Below are positions 54,819-64,000 of a stretch of DNA of 64,000 nt, one piece after another (the first letter of the stretch is position 1; every line of letters starts with the position of its first letter). The stretch covers positions 416,513 to 480,512 of the forward strand of contig CAJNDT010005368.1 in assembly GCA_905221615.1 (NCBI GenBank), read 5' to 3'. The notes below the pieces were generated by a model that had not been told where the DNA came from, did no database searches, and was given only the letters and a program-made list of their open reading frames with translations. This stretch comes from Symbiodinium sp. CCMP2592 (taxonomy: Eukaryota > Sar > Dinophyceae > Suessiales > Symbiodiniaceae). A program made the position numbers and the translations under genes.

Positions 54819-55112
54819 AGACTGGAAGTCGATTCACAGGTAGAGAAGGCGACGCTCATCGACGCCCAGCGAAAGCTCAAGGCGAGACAAAGCGCTTTCG
54901 TTGCCCTTCCAGTTTGCCCCGGGCGCCTTCTGTTCCAGTTGTTTCTTGAAGTACGGGCATACCCTGTTGCCCCCCGCCGCAGTGAAGTAAGGCTTAGGCT
55001 GGAGGGCACAGGTTCTATGGTTGAGTATCACTGGCTTGATTCGCAACCATTGTCAGTTTTCAGATTTCGAATGTGTCTTGGGGCAAGCAGAACAGGGGGG
55101 GCGTATCATTAA
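54819..55112 (+). CDS. Exon or open frame, coiled-coil start
   Basis: 97 open codons beginning RLEVDSQVEKATLIDAQRKL then KARQSAFVALPVCPGRLLFQ. The first 30 codons look best; other frames are open later on both strands. Confidence 0.35.
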   Translation, partial: RLEVDSQVEKATLIDAQRKLKARQSAFVALPVCPGRLLFQLFLEVRAYPVAPRRSEVRLRLEGTGSMVEYHWLDSQPLSVFRFRMCLGASRTGGAYH

Positions 55113-55227
55113 TGCTATACTGATAGTAGGGACCCCTCTGGACCGTTCTTCACACTTTTGCTTCGTAGAAGCAGAGAAGCCGAAGGTAATTAGGTCTGTA
55201 GATGTTCATATTGCAGAGAACTGAATA

Positions 55228-55322
55228 TGAATTGCTACCACTATGCCTCGGCTTCTTTGGTATACTCATAGTAGAGCATAATACACCTCAAAGCCCTTCT
55301 GATTATGAAGACCCCTATGTCA
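55228..55322. mobile_element. Degenerate family A element
   Basis: ATTGCTACCACTATGCCTCG ... TTCTGATTATGAAGACCCCT. Another decayed left part lies at 55934-56000. Confidence 0.55.
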
Positions 55323-55673
55323 GTCAGTGATGGTCCTGGCTGCCCAGGATTCTATCAAGAAGACCCGCGCTACCATTGCGGCTTTGGAGAGTGGATAGCT
55401 GAGTCTGTGCTTCTTGAACGGCTTGTTTGTTTGGCAAACTACTCTTAGTACTATTATTATCGTTGATGCTGTAGATCCATCGCTTTGTGAGGTTGCACCT
55501 GACGGTTGTCAAGTGTATACGCTCGAATCACGGAGTTTAAACCTGGCCTCTTTTTCCCGCGTAGGTTTTATGCTACAGCACCGTCTCTCGACGTTGATCG
55601 GCCCGTACCCTTGCAGACAGGCTGCGGCCTCAACCCAAACTTCTGCGCTCGCATCCTAAAGCATCTACAATTG

Positions 55674-55731
55674 AGGCAAGCTCGACGAGTTGCGCCACGA
55701 TATTCAGCAGAAAACGCAGGCATCCGCGTTT
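55674..55731 (+). CDS. Short coiled-coil exon
   Basis: KLDELRHDIQQKTQAS after AATTGAG. A second frame (55506-55814, with RILKHLQLRQARRVAPRYSA) overlaps. Confidence 0.3.
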
Positions 55732-56188
55732 TGCCCTGTGGCTGTGTTGTGTATGCGCCCGACGTCCACGAAGCAGTGCCTCCTAAGAGGGATCCCTTAT
55801 GTAATATATATTAACCTGTTTAACATTCCCCCAACACCTAGTCTAAACATGGTCCTTGTACTGGCGCAATTGCTGTGGGACTTATCGAAGCCATAGCAGC
55901 GAAGAAGCTTACACACTTCGAGATGTTGGGAATATCGGGGCTTAAATAATTACCCATCTTGTTCCTCAAACCTCCTCTTGTAACTATACCCTCCTGCACC
56001 CCACTACACTAACCCCCCGCCCCTTGACTTCTTATGTCAACAGTTCCTATGTTAATCAAAATGATGATACCAAAGTTCATGGAACAGAGTACGTCTTCTC
56101 CTATACGTTTTTTTTTACATTCCTCAGCCTACGAAACCCACCGGGGATGTTTGGCCCCACCGGGCCGGTGCTCGCGACGAGCACACTG

Positions 56189-56396
56189 GGAGGATCATGG
56201 GACTTAGTAACTACCCATTGGCCCCAAAGTAGTTCCTTTTTGGGATTACCTTATAGGATTCTATATATGAACCCCCAAAAGGAACTACTTTGGGGCCTAT
56301 GGGTATAGCTATAAGCCCCTTAAGTGGGGTAATAAGTAATTATACGTATAGTTACCCCAGTAGTAGCCCTAGTTACGAAGTCCCATGATCCTTGAA
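56189..56396. mobile_element. Family D element carrying a family B insert
   Basis: GGATCATGGGACTTAGTAAC ... GAAGTCCCATGATCC with a 94-bp B element in its left arm, so D is older than this B copy. Confidence 0.9.
56212..56305. mobile_element. Family B element nested in a D element
   Basis: Reverse orientation, TA-CCCATTGGCC ... GGCCTATGGG-TA, inserted in the left arm of the D element at 56189-56396. Confidence 0.9.
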
Positions 56397-56530
56397 GCAC
56401 TCAAGCTTCAGACCTGAAGCTCTTCGTCCCTGTCAGGTAAACCCGGTAGGACACAAAGAATTCCAATACAATCCTATAAGCCGGATATGTACAGTGTAAA
56501 TAAATAAATAAATAAATATATATATATATA

Positions 56531-56563
<33 letters not shown>

Positions 56564-56723
56564 GGTCCGAGATTCTTATGAATCCCTTAAAGACCCTATA
56601 AGGCCCGAGAAGTCTTTGTGAGGCGCTCTCCGTGGATGAGCTGTGCCTTCGCACCACGCAAGGGGCTTAGCAAGGGGCCCACGCAAGGTCTGAGTGCGCT
56701 TGATGCATGGATTGACTGTATAG

Positions 56724-57036
56724 GGGCTTGCGGTGGGAGCTGTCGATTACGGCGTAACATATGTTCAGCAGGTATACCAAGCTGACCTGCAGCATGTCAA
56801 CCCCCTGCTTCAAGTCCTCATGCAGTGTGTTTCGGGTGGTTACTTGGAGGATCATGGGACTTAGTAACAATAGTTATAAGTCCCTTAATTGGGGTTATAA
56901 GTAATGATAAGTCTAGTTACCCCAATAATAACCCTAGTTACTAAGTCCCATGATCCTTTAAGTATATACAGTTGAGAGAATGCTGCTGGCCGTGATGGAC
57001 ACAGCGGCTATTGAGACAACTCCACGATTGTTGCAA
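56724..57036 (+). CDS. Two exons around a D-element intron
   Basis: Exon 56724-56835 reads VDYGVTYVQQVYQADLQHVN then PLLQVLMQCVS. Exon 56972-57036 reads ERMLLAVMDTAAIETTPRLL then Q. The intron 56836-56971 opens GTGGTT, ends ATACAG and is almost entirely one D element. Leu-rich helical product, possibly a repeat-helix protein (inference). Confidence 0.5.
56843..56962. mobile_element. Family D element forming an intron
   Basis: Same 20-bp arms as the copy at 21395, inverted relative orientation. It fills almost all of a GT-AG intron (56836-56971). Confidence 0.9.
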
Positions 57037-57039
57037 GTA

Positions 57040-57560
57040 CTTCTTATTCCAGTTGGCTTGACTCTTCCTGTTTCTCTCGGCTTTGGCTTCTGAGGTGCTG
57101 GCATTTCTCCAGATCTCCAACCCTCAGCCTCTTCCCCAACCTTAAGCCCAGAAAGATTTATCCTCCAAGCAGCCTGAAGAGCAAGCCTAACTCAGATGAA
57201 GCATTGCCAATATGCAAGCCTCTGATGCGACTAACACCCAAGCCCCAGACCTGAAACCCCCTTAACAACCTCTAAACTTTCTAAACCGCTAACTCCCTAA
57301 GCCCCTGAACCCTGAACCCCCCAAAACCCTGTAATAAACCCTTCATCCCAAAGCCCCTGTCTCCTGCAGCCCATAAGATGAAATCCTCTGGTGCTCAAGG
57401 GGCTTGCACAATCAGCTGTACTATTCCTTAGGTTTATGAAGTATAGGTATAGTGGAATCTTCCCCCTAGACTCCTAGACCGTATTTAAGAATTTTACAAC
57501 CACCCTATTTCAAGAACTCAGACCCCCATACTACCTAAGGGCCCTACACCCGAGACTCTA
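57040..57560. other. Intron or spacer
   Basis: Degenerate CCCTAAA-type sequence (57240-57350) and short chance frames. No gene supported. Confidence 0.4.
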
Positions 57561-57619
57561 TAGAAATTGAGGGCTCTTGGGACCCAAAACCCCGAAGCCC
57601 ATATTCATTCAGGGCTTTT

Positions 57620-57711
57620 CTTACCTTTGGTTAGTAGGGAATGGAGGGACGGGGTACAATTACAACTACTATTACTACCATTTTTCAATTCCCATACTAA
57701 CCAAAGGTAAG
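57620..57711. mobile_element. Family L element
   Basis: TTACCTTTGGTTAGTAGGGA ... TCCCATACTAACCAAAGGTAA. A looser outer repeat (CCCAAAAC/GTTTTGGG) may extend it to about 57566-57726. Confidence 0.8.
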
Positions 57712-57737
57712 TTTTGGGCTCTCTGGAAACCTTCCAG

Positions 57738-57801
57738 GACCCGCAGCTTTGATGCAACTGCCGACCGCACGACGAGCTTTCGCCCTGAGCCTGGAAAGAT
57801 G
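57738..57801 (+). CDS. Short exon
   Basis: TRSFDATADRTTSFRPEPGK then M between TTCCAG and GTAGAGG, followed by TTTAGG. It lies just after the family L element. Confidence 0.45.
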
Positions 57802-58470
57802 GTAGAGGGTTTAGGATTTAGGGGAGTATTGACGGACATTAAACTGATATAGTGGTTTTGGCATTAACGATGGTCTTTATCACTACGGGGTGTTTTTATG
57901 GTTGTGCACTGGTTTTTTGTTCGGAAAGATTTCTTATGGTCGCCTAGGGTTGCTTAGGCTCAAGGTCTCAGGGTCTCGGTTTAGGCTTTAGGCTTCGGCT
58001 GGTTTAGCGATGGTTTCGGGCTTATTTTAAAGGTGCGGGAGAAATCCGGATTATTCGGGGAGAACAGGCCGAGTCATTCGGGAAAGCCTGCTCCAGCCAC
58101 CTGGGGCTAGTAAAAGGCATAGGGAACAGTATTGCAAACTAGTCTCCTATGCTGTTACACCTTGCCGCAGATTCATCTTGAGGCGTTTGGCCCTTTGTTT
58201 CAATCGCAACAGAAAATCTGAAAGCTGCTAGCTGTGCATCTTATCAGCATTGTTTCACCATCATAAACTTTATCAGTCTTAGGGCTTTAGCATTAGGGCT
58301 TTAGCATTAGGACAAACCTTTATCGTAGAACTTGTCGTATCACTGATCGGAGCTCAATATGGCAACCCGTAGAGTAATTATCCTTTCTAGTCTCCCTTAT
58401 CGTAGCCCTTGTACTTGTAAGCTTCGACTGTGGGAACGAAGCAGGTCCGTCCGGATCAGCTGGCCAGAAC

Positions 58471-58770
58471 ATGCCGCCCTCCTCTCACGCGAGACGTAGG
58501 GTCGCAGGGACGTCGCCGCTTGGCTGCACCACCAGAGGGTGCTCCATATCCCAGGATGTCAGGCTCCAGGCAGCTATTGTGATGCATGACGTGGACCCAC
58601 CTTGGACCATATTGCCATTGATGGCCGTAGCTGCGCGTGATTTTTGGGGCGGATCGCATGACGACGTGAGTTTTGGTGCACATTGCTGCAGATATTGGAA
58701 CACAATATCTCCAGCTATCGAAGTGTCTAGCCAGTTATTTACCTCGCTTCGCGCTTCCTGGCACATCTAG
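58471..58770 (+). CDS. ATG-initiated open frame of 99 codons
   Basis: MPPSSHARRRVAGTSPLGCT, VMHDVDPPWTILPLMAVAAR and a TAG. The frame stays open upstream to 58378. Minus-strand frames overlap. Confidence 0.3.
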   Translation: MPPSSHARRRVAGTSPLGCTTRGCSISQDVRLQAAIVMHDVDPPWTILPLMAVAARDFWGGSHDDVSFGAHCCRYWNTISPAIEVSSQLFTSLRASWHI

Positions 58771-58779
58771 TCAGCCACT

Positions 58780-59400
58780 GCGGCTCATCCTCCCTCAGTC
58801 TGGTTGGTTTGTTGATTTTTTACATCGGCCCCATGCCTGAGCCACGAAATGAGACTGTATAATAAACCCCGCGCTGTTAAGTTTAGTCTTGACATGTCCG
58901 TGCTCGGTTTTGATGGTTTTCCGTTGAAAACAATAAGAAGAGAATAAAACGATAGCACAACGAGAACGCATTTGTCGTGGTAAAACGATCAGAAGAAAAT
59001 AGAACGATCACAATATTCAGGGATAAGGATTTTTTTACGAGGTTATTGTACAACCCCAAATGGAAATCTAATTAAGCTTTTCGCTGCCGGCATCTGAAAC
59101 TCGACGGGTCAGGCTTGAAGGGACGGTGAGTATGCAACGCCAAGGGCTCGCCTTTGTCACGAATGGGTTAGTAGTTATCGCCCTAGCGCAGACCTGCTGC
59201 GGCACGGCAGTACTGGTAACTAGCAGTCGGTGCAAAGAAGGATGACGATGATGATGATGTTAGCAGCCATGTCCTAAAACTACAATGATGCTACTAGCTA
59301 CTATATCTACTACGACGACGACTACTACTACTACCGCGGCTGCAGCTAGCACAAGTATTCTCCATCAAAACCAAACAATGACGAAGTTCAGTTTGCGAAG
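58780..59400. other. AT-richer spacer
   Basis: Lower GC than its surroundings, with AACGATA-type near-repeats (58930-59010) and a short CTA run (59320). No exon or element seen. Confidence 0.4.
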
Positions 59401-59441
59401 CTATGGGTAGTTGTCAACTATGTGCATGCGTGGTGCCGGTA

Positions 59442-59545
59442 TATGAGGGTTTCCGAAAACAGGGGACCCTAATATCGTACCCTAAACAGTAGGATTCTTA
59501 TCATAAGGACCCCCAAATAAGGTATCATGAATATTCGGAATATGG
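59442..59545. mobile_element. Family F element
   Basis: TATGAGGGTTTCCGAAAACA ... ATTCGGAATATGG; TATG on both sides. Confidence 0.75.
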
Positions 59546-59727
59546 AGACGTGCAAGATGCAAGTATGTACACATCCCCAGCTGCATGACGTCAGAGGAGC
59601 AGGCAATTTCTAGCCAGGCTACCGTTTGTTCGGCCATTATCTACTTACACGACACATTGGCTTGATATGCCACGTTTTGTTGCATTTCCTGCATGTCTAG
59701 AAGCCTCTCAGCTTGGCAGCGGGCTAA

Positions 59728-59880
59728 ACCGTACCAAAAAAACGATTCAGGAGTGCACGCCACGAGGTGGCGGCGCACGAGAGTGCGCGCAACGAGGCCG
59801 TTCAGTTGGTTTTAGAAGAAGAGGTTGAAGAGTTGAAGAGCGTAACGAGCACGATCAATATATCATTATTGTCACTGTTT
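59728..59880 (+). CDS. Coiled-coil-like exon
   Basis: RSARHEVAAHESARNEAVQL then VLEEEVEELKSVTSTINIS, strongly heptad-like. The 5' edge is unclear; a TAA lies just before a run of seven A. Confidence 0.3.
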
Positions 59881-60166
59881 ATGATACATATGCATTTTGT
59901 TATTGTCATTATTAGGCCCTTTTGTCAGCGTTGGGATTCTCAGTGCTTGCGCCTGCCTGCCAGTGCCGGTAGGGCATGCAAGCGAAACTCTTACTCGTAA
60001 CCACGTGGGCCGACGCAGGTAGAATATAGTGTAATTTATGAATAATTATTAGCTATGATACAATATAGTAAAATGCAATATGCTACAAACACCGCGTTGT
60101 CAGGGAACCCATCCTAAACCCGACATAAACCTCTGGGTTGACGTGCGATCCAGATGCTCTCAGTAG

Positions 60167-60301
60167 ATGAGGACCTCCAGGGACCGTAGCGTTTCAAACT
60201 CACGGAGCAACGGACATGGAGAGTCAGCCCCGAAAAATTGCAAGCGAAGGGGCCAAGTGAGCAAAACGTGCCTCTCCAGGCGAGCTGCTAAAAAGGAGTA
60301 G
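60167..60301 (+). CDS. Small basic ATG frame
   Basis: 44 residues: MRTSRDRSVSNSRSNGHGES then APKNCKRRGQVSKTCLSRRA and KKE-stop. No family recognised. Confidence 0.25.
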   Translation: MRTSRDRSVSNSRSNGHGESAPKNCKRRGQVSKTCLSRRAAKKE

Positions 60302-60394
60302 GACTTATTGGGAGGGCTCATGGCCAGGCATTTGTTCTGAATTCTTGAGATGATCATATGGCCAACAGCCGAAAGACATCAGTATACCATATTG

Positions 60395-60440
60395 TATGAT
60401 ATCATATGATATCAAATGATATCATCTGATATCATATCTT
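60395..60440. repeat. Tandem GATATC palindromes
   Basis: TGATATCATA units at a 10-11 bp period; each unit is self-complementary. Confidence 0.75.
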
Positions 60441-60483
60441 ATTCAAGTTCATAGGAGACGGTAACCCAACTCCCAAACCCAAG

Positions 60484-60580
60484 CCGCGGCCATGGCTCCG
60501 GGCGGCCGAATCGTGAGGGCACCAGGTGCCCCGGAGCAGATCCTCGAACTCTGCAGGGCAGCTTGGAGAAGGAACTTTGG
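60484..60580 (+). CDS. Possible first exon with ATG in good context
   Basis: GCGGCCATGG start at 60492: MAPGGRIVRAPGAPEQILEL then CRAAWRRNFGFG. The acceptor-like CCCAAG precedes it and the donor GTTTGTGG leads into a TTTAGGG array. Confidence 0.5.
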
Positions 60581-60582
60581 GT

Positions 60583-60712
60583 TTGGGGTTTGTGGTTTAG
60601 GAAGTTTAGAGTTAGGGTTTAGGGTTTAGGGTTCCGTGTTTAGGGTTTAGGGTTCCGTGTTTAGGGTTTAGGGTTCCGTGTTTAGGGTTTAGGGTTCCGT
60701 GTTTAGGGCTTA
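60583..60712. repeat. TTTAGGG array with 24-bp higher-order unit
   Basis: GTTTAGGGTTTAGGGTTCC plus GT recurs four to five times after the exon ending near 60580. Confidence 0.85.
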
Positions 60713-60719
60713 GAGTCGA

Positions 60720-61070
60720 CACTGCCACTGACACTGCCGCTGCTGCTGTCACCGCGACTGGTGCTGCTACTACTCTCTCATGCTCGTGCTTTCGCTCCTG
60801 CGCCTGCTCCTGCTCCTCTGCAGCTACGGCTGCTGCTGCTGCTGCTGCTGCTGCTACAGCTGCAACTCTTACGACGGCTACTGCCACGACTACTGCTACT
60901 ACCACCGCCGTCGCCACCACCACCACCACGACAACTACTGCGAATACTGCTGTTTCTGCGGTGGCCACGACGACCACGACGACGACTACTACGACGCCTA
61001 CTAACAAGGCTGCAGCTGCGGCTACTGCTACGGCTATTTCGACTACCACTATGGTGCGATTTCGACGACG
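60720..61070. repeat. CTG/CTA/ACG degenerate triplet tract
   Basis: GCTGCTGCTG, ACCACCACC and ACGACGACT blocks after the TTTAGGG array; frames on both strands are open only because of the repeats. Confidence 0.85.
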
Positions 61071-61489
61071 ATGACTACGACGTCTATTTCTACACTACTT
61101 ATGCTTTTCTTGTACCCCACCTACATCTACATGTACATCTACTTCTACCCCTACTGCTACTGATATGCATGTTTCTGCTTCTGCTTTTGCTACGTTTAGC
61201 CCAGCTCTGCTGCTTGTGCTGGTGCTACTGTTAGCTGCGAGGGCGAGTGCTAACTGATACTGACTCCTCCTACTAGCCAATCCTACGGCTCTGTCTACTA
61301 CTACTGCAAATGTCATCGCCCATGACTGTTGAAAACTGTTGTAATGATGCGAACAAATGGGTGCAACGCCTACATTGGCAATACTATTCCTGTGGATTCC
61401 TTAGTATGGCTTTTGTATGTTTTGGTAGAAGATACCCCCCGCCCAAAAAAAACACCTCTTCTAATGATGTGCCACCACAAATGCTGCAG

Positions 61490-61577
61490 GCGTTTTGTAC
61501 TCCACCGAGGCCCATGCTGTGCGCGACAAGGCCTCAGTCGCCGGGCCGAGTATTGTGGTCAGAGCCCTGGACCTGCG
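61490..61577 (+). CDS. Exon, donor is GTTTAGGG
   Basis: VLYSTEAHAVRDKASVAGPS then IVVRALDL. Acceptor GCTGCAG; donor GCG|GTTTAGGG, so the telomere-like repeat itself supplies the splice donor. Unknown family. Confidence 0.6.
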
Positions 61578-61832
61578 GTTTAGGGTTTAGGGTTACCTGA
61601 AACCTAAACACCCTACGCCCTAAACCGTATAGGCTGGGGTCTATGGATTTGGGTTTAGGGTTTCTGTAGGGTTTTGGGTTAGGGTGGGGTTTTGCAAAGG
61701 GTATGAAGGTCCACTACAGGGCTCTTTATGGGGTGCTGTAATGAGTCCTTTGTGGATTTTTCTTGTAAGGCTGTCGGAGCTGTAGACAGGGTTGCGGGTT
61801 TACAGTTCAAGAGTCTTCATGGGCTTTACAGT

Positions 61833-61949
61833 ATGTAGGTGGTCGTCGAAGTTATGGTCCCCTTCTGGGTCTTATAATACGGCACCTATTAGTTAGGGTA
61901 CCCAACAAGACTTCAAAAAGGAACCTCAATTTTGACAACTACCCATGTA
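61833..61949. mobile_element. Family E element with ATGTA duplication
   Basis: GGTGGTCGTCGAAGTTATGG ... AATTTTGACAACTACCC, ATGTA on both sides. 5-bp duplication as in the 29423 copy. Confidence 0.85.
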
Positions 61950-62406
61950 TGTAGCACAGGGCGTGGACTGTCGGGGTCGAGGGGGTTTCAAGTTTGGGGT
62001 TTCGTGCTTGCTCCTGCGACTAGAGAAGATGGAGATTGTGGTTCTAGTAGCCCTGAACCCTAAGCCCAGGTCAACAGAATGCTTGGCATCTTTGCACCTT
62101 TCCAAGTGAAACGTCAATACCTTTAACCACGCATCAACTGGTTAGATGGCCCCGCTACTCCCTTATAGTCCCGTTCTAGTATATAATAATACAATATCCC
62201 CCGAGACCCGAGACTATAGTCTAGCTTTTCATAGTAAGCGTCAAAATAACCCCATTCTTACTATATGACGGTCCCAACATCATTCGGTGCTGGTCAGGTT
62301 ACATCACCAGCAGGAAACATCGCACCCGGAGGCCCAACCGCTGCGACTCTTTTCGGGAAGACGGTTCATATACAAGCCTGGTTAGGGTAGAGGGCTTAGC
62401 ATGAAC

Positions 62407-62516
62407 TAGGACCTGGAGTAGGCCCTTATTCCCTTTTTGCAGGGTTCAGGTTCCCTTATAAGCCCCTTGAAACCAAAAAGGGCACCCTTTTTATTCCCAG
62501 GCTACTCTTGGGTCTA
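62407..62516. mobile_element. Family I element
   Basis: Shares CCTTATTCCCTTTTTG and TTTTTATTC cores with 12769-12883; outer arms more decayed. Confidence 0.6.
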
Positions 62517-62622
62517 GTGAAGAAGTCGCAAGCAAATAGTAAATCCTCTCCTAAACCCTAAACCCCTAAACCCCTAAACCCTAAACCCCTAAACCCCTAA
62601 ACACTAAACCCTAAACCCTAAG

Positions 62623-62766
62623 CCGCCCCCCCCCGGAGCAGCCTCAAGAGCTCCCCCTGGAGCTGGCTTCCGTCCTTGAAGGCCCCTCGGTTCAGTCGGA
62701 GAAGCCGAAGCTGAAGGCCAAGTACAGCAGCCGAGCAGCACCCCAAGGCCTGAGGAAGAGAGAGGG
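62623..62766 (+). CDS. Exon flanked by CCCTAAG and GTTTAGGG
   Basis: EQPQELPLELASVLEGPSVQ then SEKPKLKAKYSSRAAPQGLR and KRE. The acceptor CCCTAAG is the last unit of a CCCTAAA array, and the donor GTTTAGGG is the first unit of a TTTAGGG array. Unknown family. Confidence 0.6.
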
Positions 62767-63419
62767 GGTTTAGGGTTTAGGGTTTAGGGTTTAGGGGGCC
62801 TTTCGAGGTTTGGTTTTTGGCTTGGGTTTATAAACGGGCCTCGAATCGGGAATCTTGTGCGCTAAAGCTATGTCGCCTCCATTGTGGAGAGTGCATGGGG
62901 GATGGATGCGCGGTTTTGCATTGCTTCCGATGTTCAGAGACCTGCTGGCCTGAACAGATTTCTCGTTGGCCTCTGTGCGCAAGCGTAGCTTGACGTTTGA
63001 CCAGCTGATGCAGAGATTATAGAAAGTATTGTATGGTCTCCCACCAGCACGGACCACAAGCTCTTCAGAGATTGAGGAGCTAAGTCTCTCGACGCTTATA
63101 AGTAACGGGATTTGTGTTACCGAGCTGGTCGGGGCCGACACCCCATCGATAGTCTAAGTAAGTACCGTTAGAAGTATCATGTTTGTGGTTAAAAGTAGTT
63201 ATCAGAAGTATGATTACCTTGCTTATATCCCTAGTTAGTGCGCTCATCCTGCCTTCTTCCTAGATGCGTGTTAGCGCTTGCAATGCACTAGACATGACAG
63301 TGCCGTGAGAAGTCACAAACGCGAAACTCCCCATAGTAAAGCGGGTTCGAAGAGCGCGGGTTCGAAGAGAGAAGTCCGCGATTTCACACTCTGCAGCTGA
63401 AGCCAACAACGGTTTAGGT

Positions 63420-63519
63420 TAGAAGCTGCCCCCACCCTGTAATAGTGACCAGAAAGATTATATTAGGGCCCTATTATATTCCTATTCTACCACTATTAGA
63501 GGGTGGGGGCAGCTTCTAA
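63420..63519. mobile_element. Family K element
   Basis: TAGAAGCTGCCCCCACCCT ... AGGGTGGGGGCAGCTTCTA, perfect 19-bp arms. Single copy here. Confidence 0.85.
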
Positions 63520-63657
63520 GGTTTAGGGTTTAGGTTTTCACAATCTCCGCATGAATCTTCAAGGCCCTCGAGCATCATCGTATCGCCGAAGGCTGCGGCG
63601 TGAGCCCTCTGTAGCGACACTCTTCAGTGGTGCCTGGTCCGAGTTTTGCCACACTAA

Positions 63658-63788
63658 TTTCGGCGCCTAAATCAATACCAATACTATATATATACATATA
63701 TATATATTTTTTTTGTGGGTGGTCCTCATTATAATTATAGTATAATGTGCCCCAAAACCTTATTCTAAATATTAAGGCTCCTATATTA
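63658..63788. mobile_element. Family A element with AT-repeat insert
   Basis: CGGCGCCTAAATCAATACCA ... CTAAATATTAAGGCTCCTAT, with an (AT)n and T-run expansion inside. Confidence 0.8.
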
Positions 63789-64000
63789 GGGCTTGGGGCT
63801 CGAATAGGAAGGGTCGGTGGAATAGGAAGGGTCGGTGGAATCTTCTACTGCGAGGTTCTTTGGACATTGCATGCTTGCACGCACTGCATGTACAGATCCT
63901 GCTGGTGTATGGAGAAGCACAAGTTGTGCACGACGTAGATTACCCTGGCAGGTGTCCAACGGTCCAACTGCCCAAAGTGCGCACAAAGGCGCACAAGCAA

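Noticed and set aside
63340-63380. tRNA T-arm-like GGGTTCGAAG
   Set aside because: Two adjacent copies of GCGGGTTCGAAGAG with no acceptor stem, D-arm or anticodon arm around them.

Overview
The window looks like nuclear DNA of an alveolate, most likely a core dinoflagellate, though I cannot name the species. Five things point that way. Genes are cut into exons of about 20 to 150 bp by introns of roughly 0.1 to 1.3 kb. Splice donors are a mix of GT and GC, and acceptors are mostly AG followed by G. Telomere-type TTTAGGG/CCCTAAA runs lie all through the interior. Nearly every recognisable exon is on the + strand, as in dinoflagellate one-way gene arrays. There are no operons, ribosome binding sites, tRNAs or CRISPR arrays. 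Most open frames of 60 to 150 codons here are low-complexity repeat translations or chance frames.

The one gene I recognise from conserved motifs is a calcium/calmodulin-dependent-type (CaMK/CDPK-like) serine/threonine kinase spread over about 868-9510 (+). Its subdomains IV to XI can be read in order across some thirteen exons, including a micro-exon with the catalytic-loop Asn. From 10 to 64 kb I list many single exons, mostly +, chosen for an open frame plus plausible splice sites. Their products are not recognised. The best are 47136-47387 (two exons around a 67-bp intron), 54054-54155, 56724-57036, 61490-61577 and 62623-62766. Coiled-coil-like exons cluster at 53.7-55.7 kb. A divergent U6 snRNA-like sequence lies on the minus strand at 46191-46291.

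The rest is mainly (1) more than a dozen families of short (about 60-130 bp) inverted-repeat elements, often with 2-bp or 5-bp target duplications, several splitting open reading frames as introners would; (2) telomere-like repeats arranged by strand, with CCCTAAA before exons and TTTAGGG after them; (3) CTA/CTG/ACC triplet arrays, microsatellites and minisatellites. The elements appear as nested insertions, a tandem array and fragments.

The most interesting system is the intron architecture. Telomere-like repeats seem to supply splice sites (exon|GTTTAGGG ... CCCTAAG|exon) and to form inverted repeats that could pair the two ends of an intron. Alongside this, DNA-transposon-like introners carry splice-competent ends. 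All exon limits are read by eye and would need transcript evidence.
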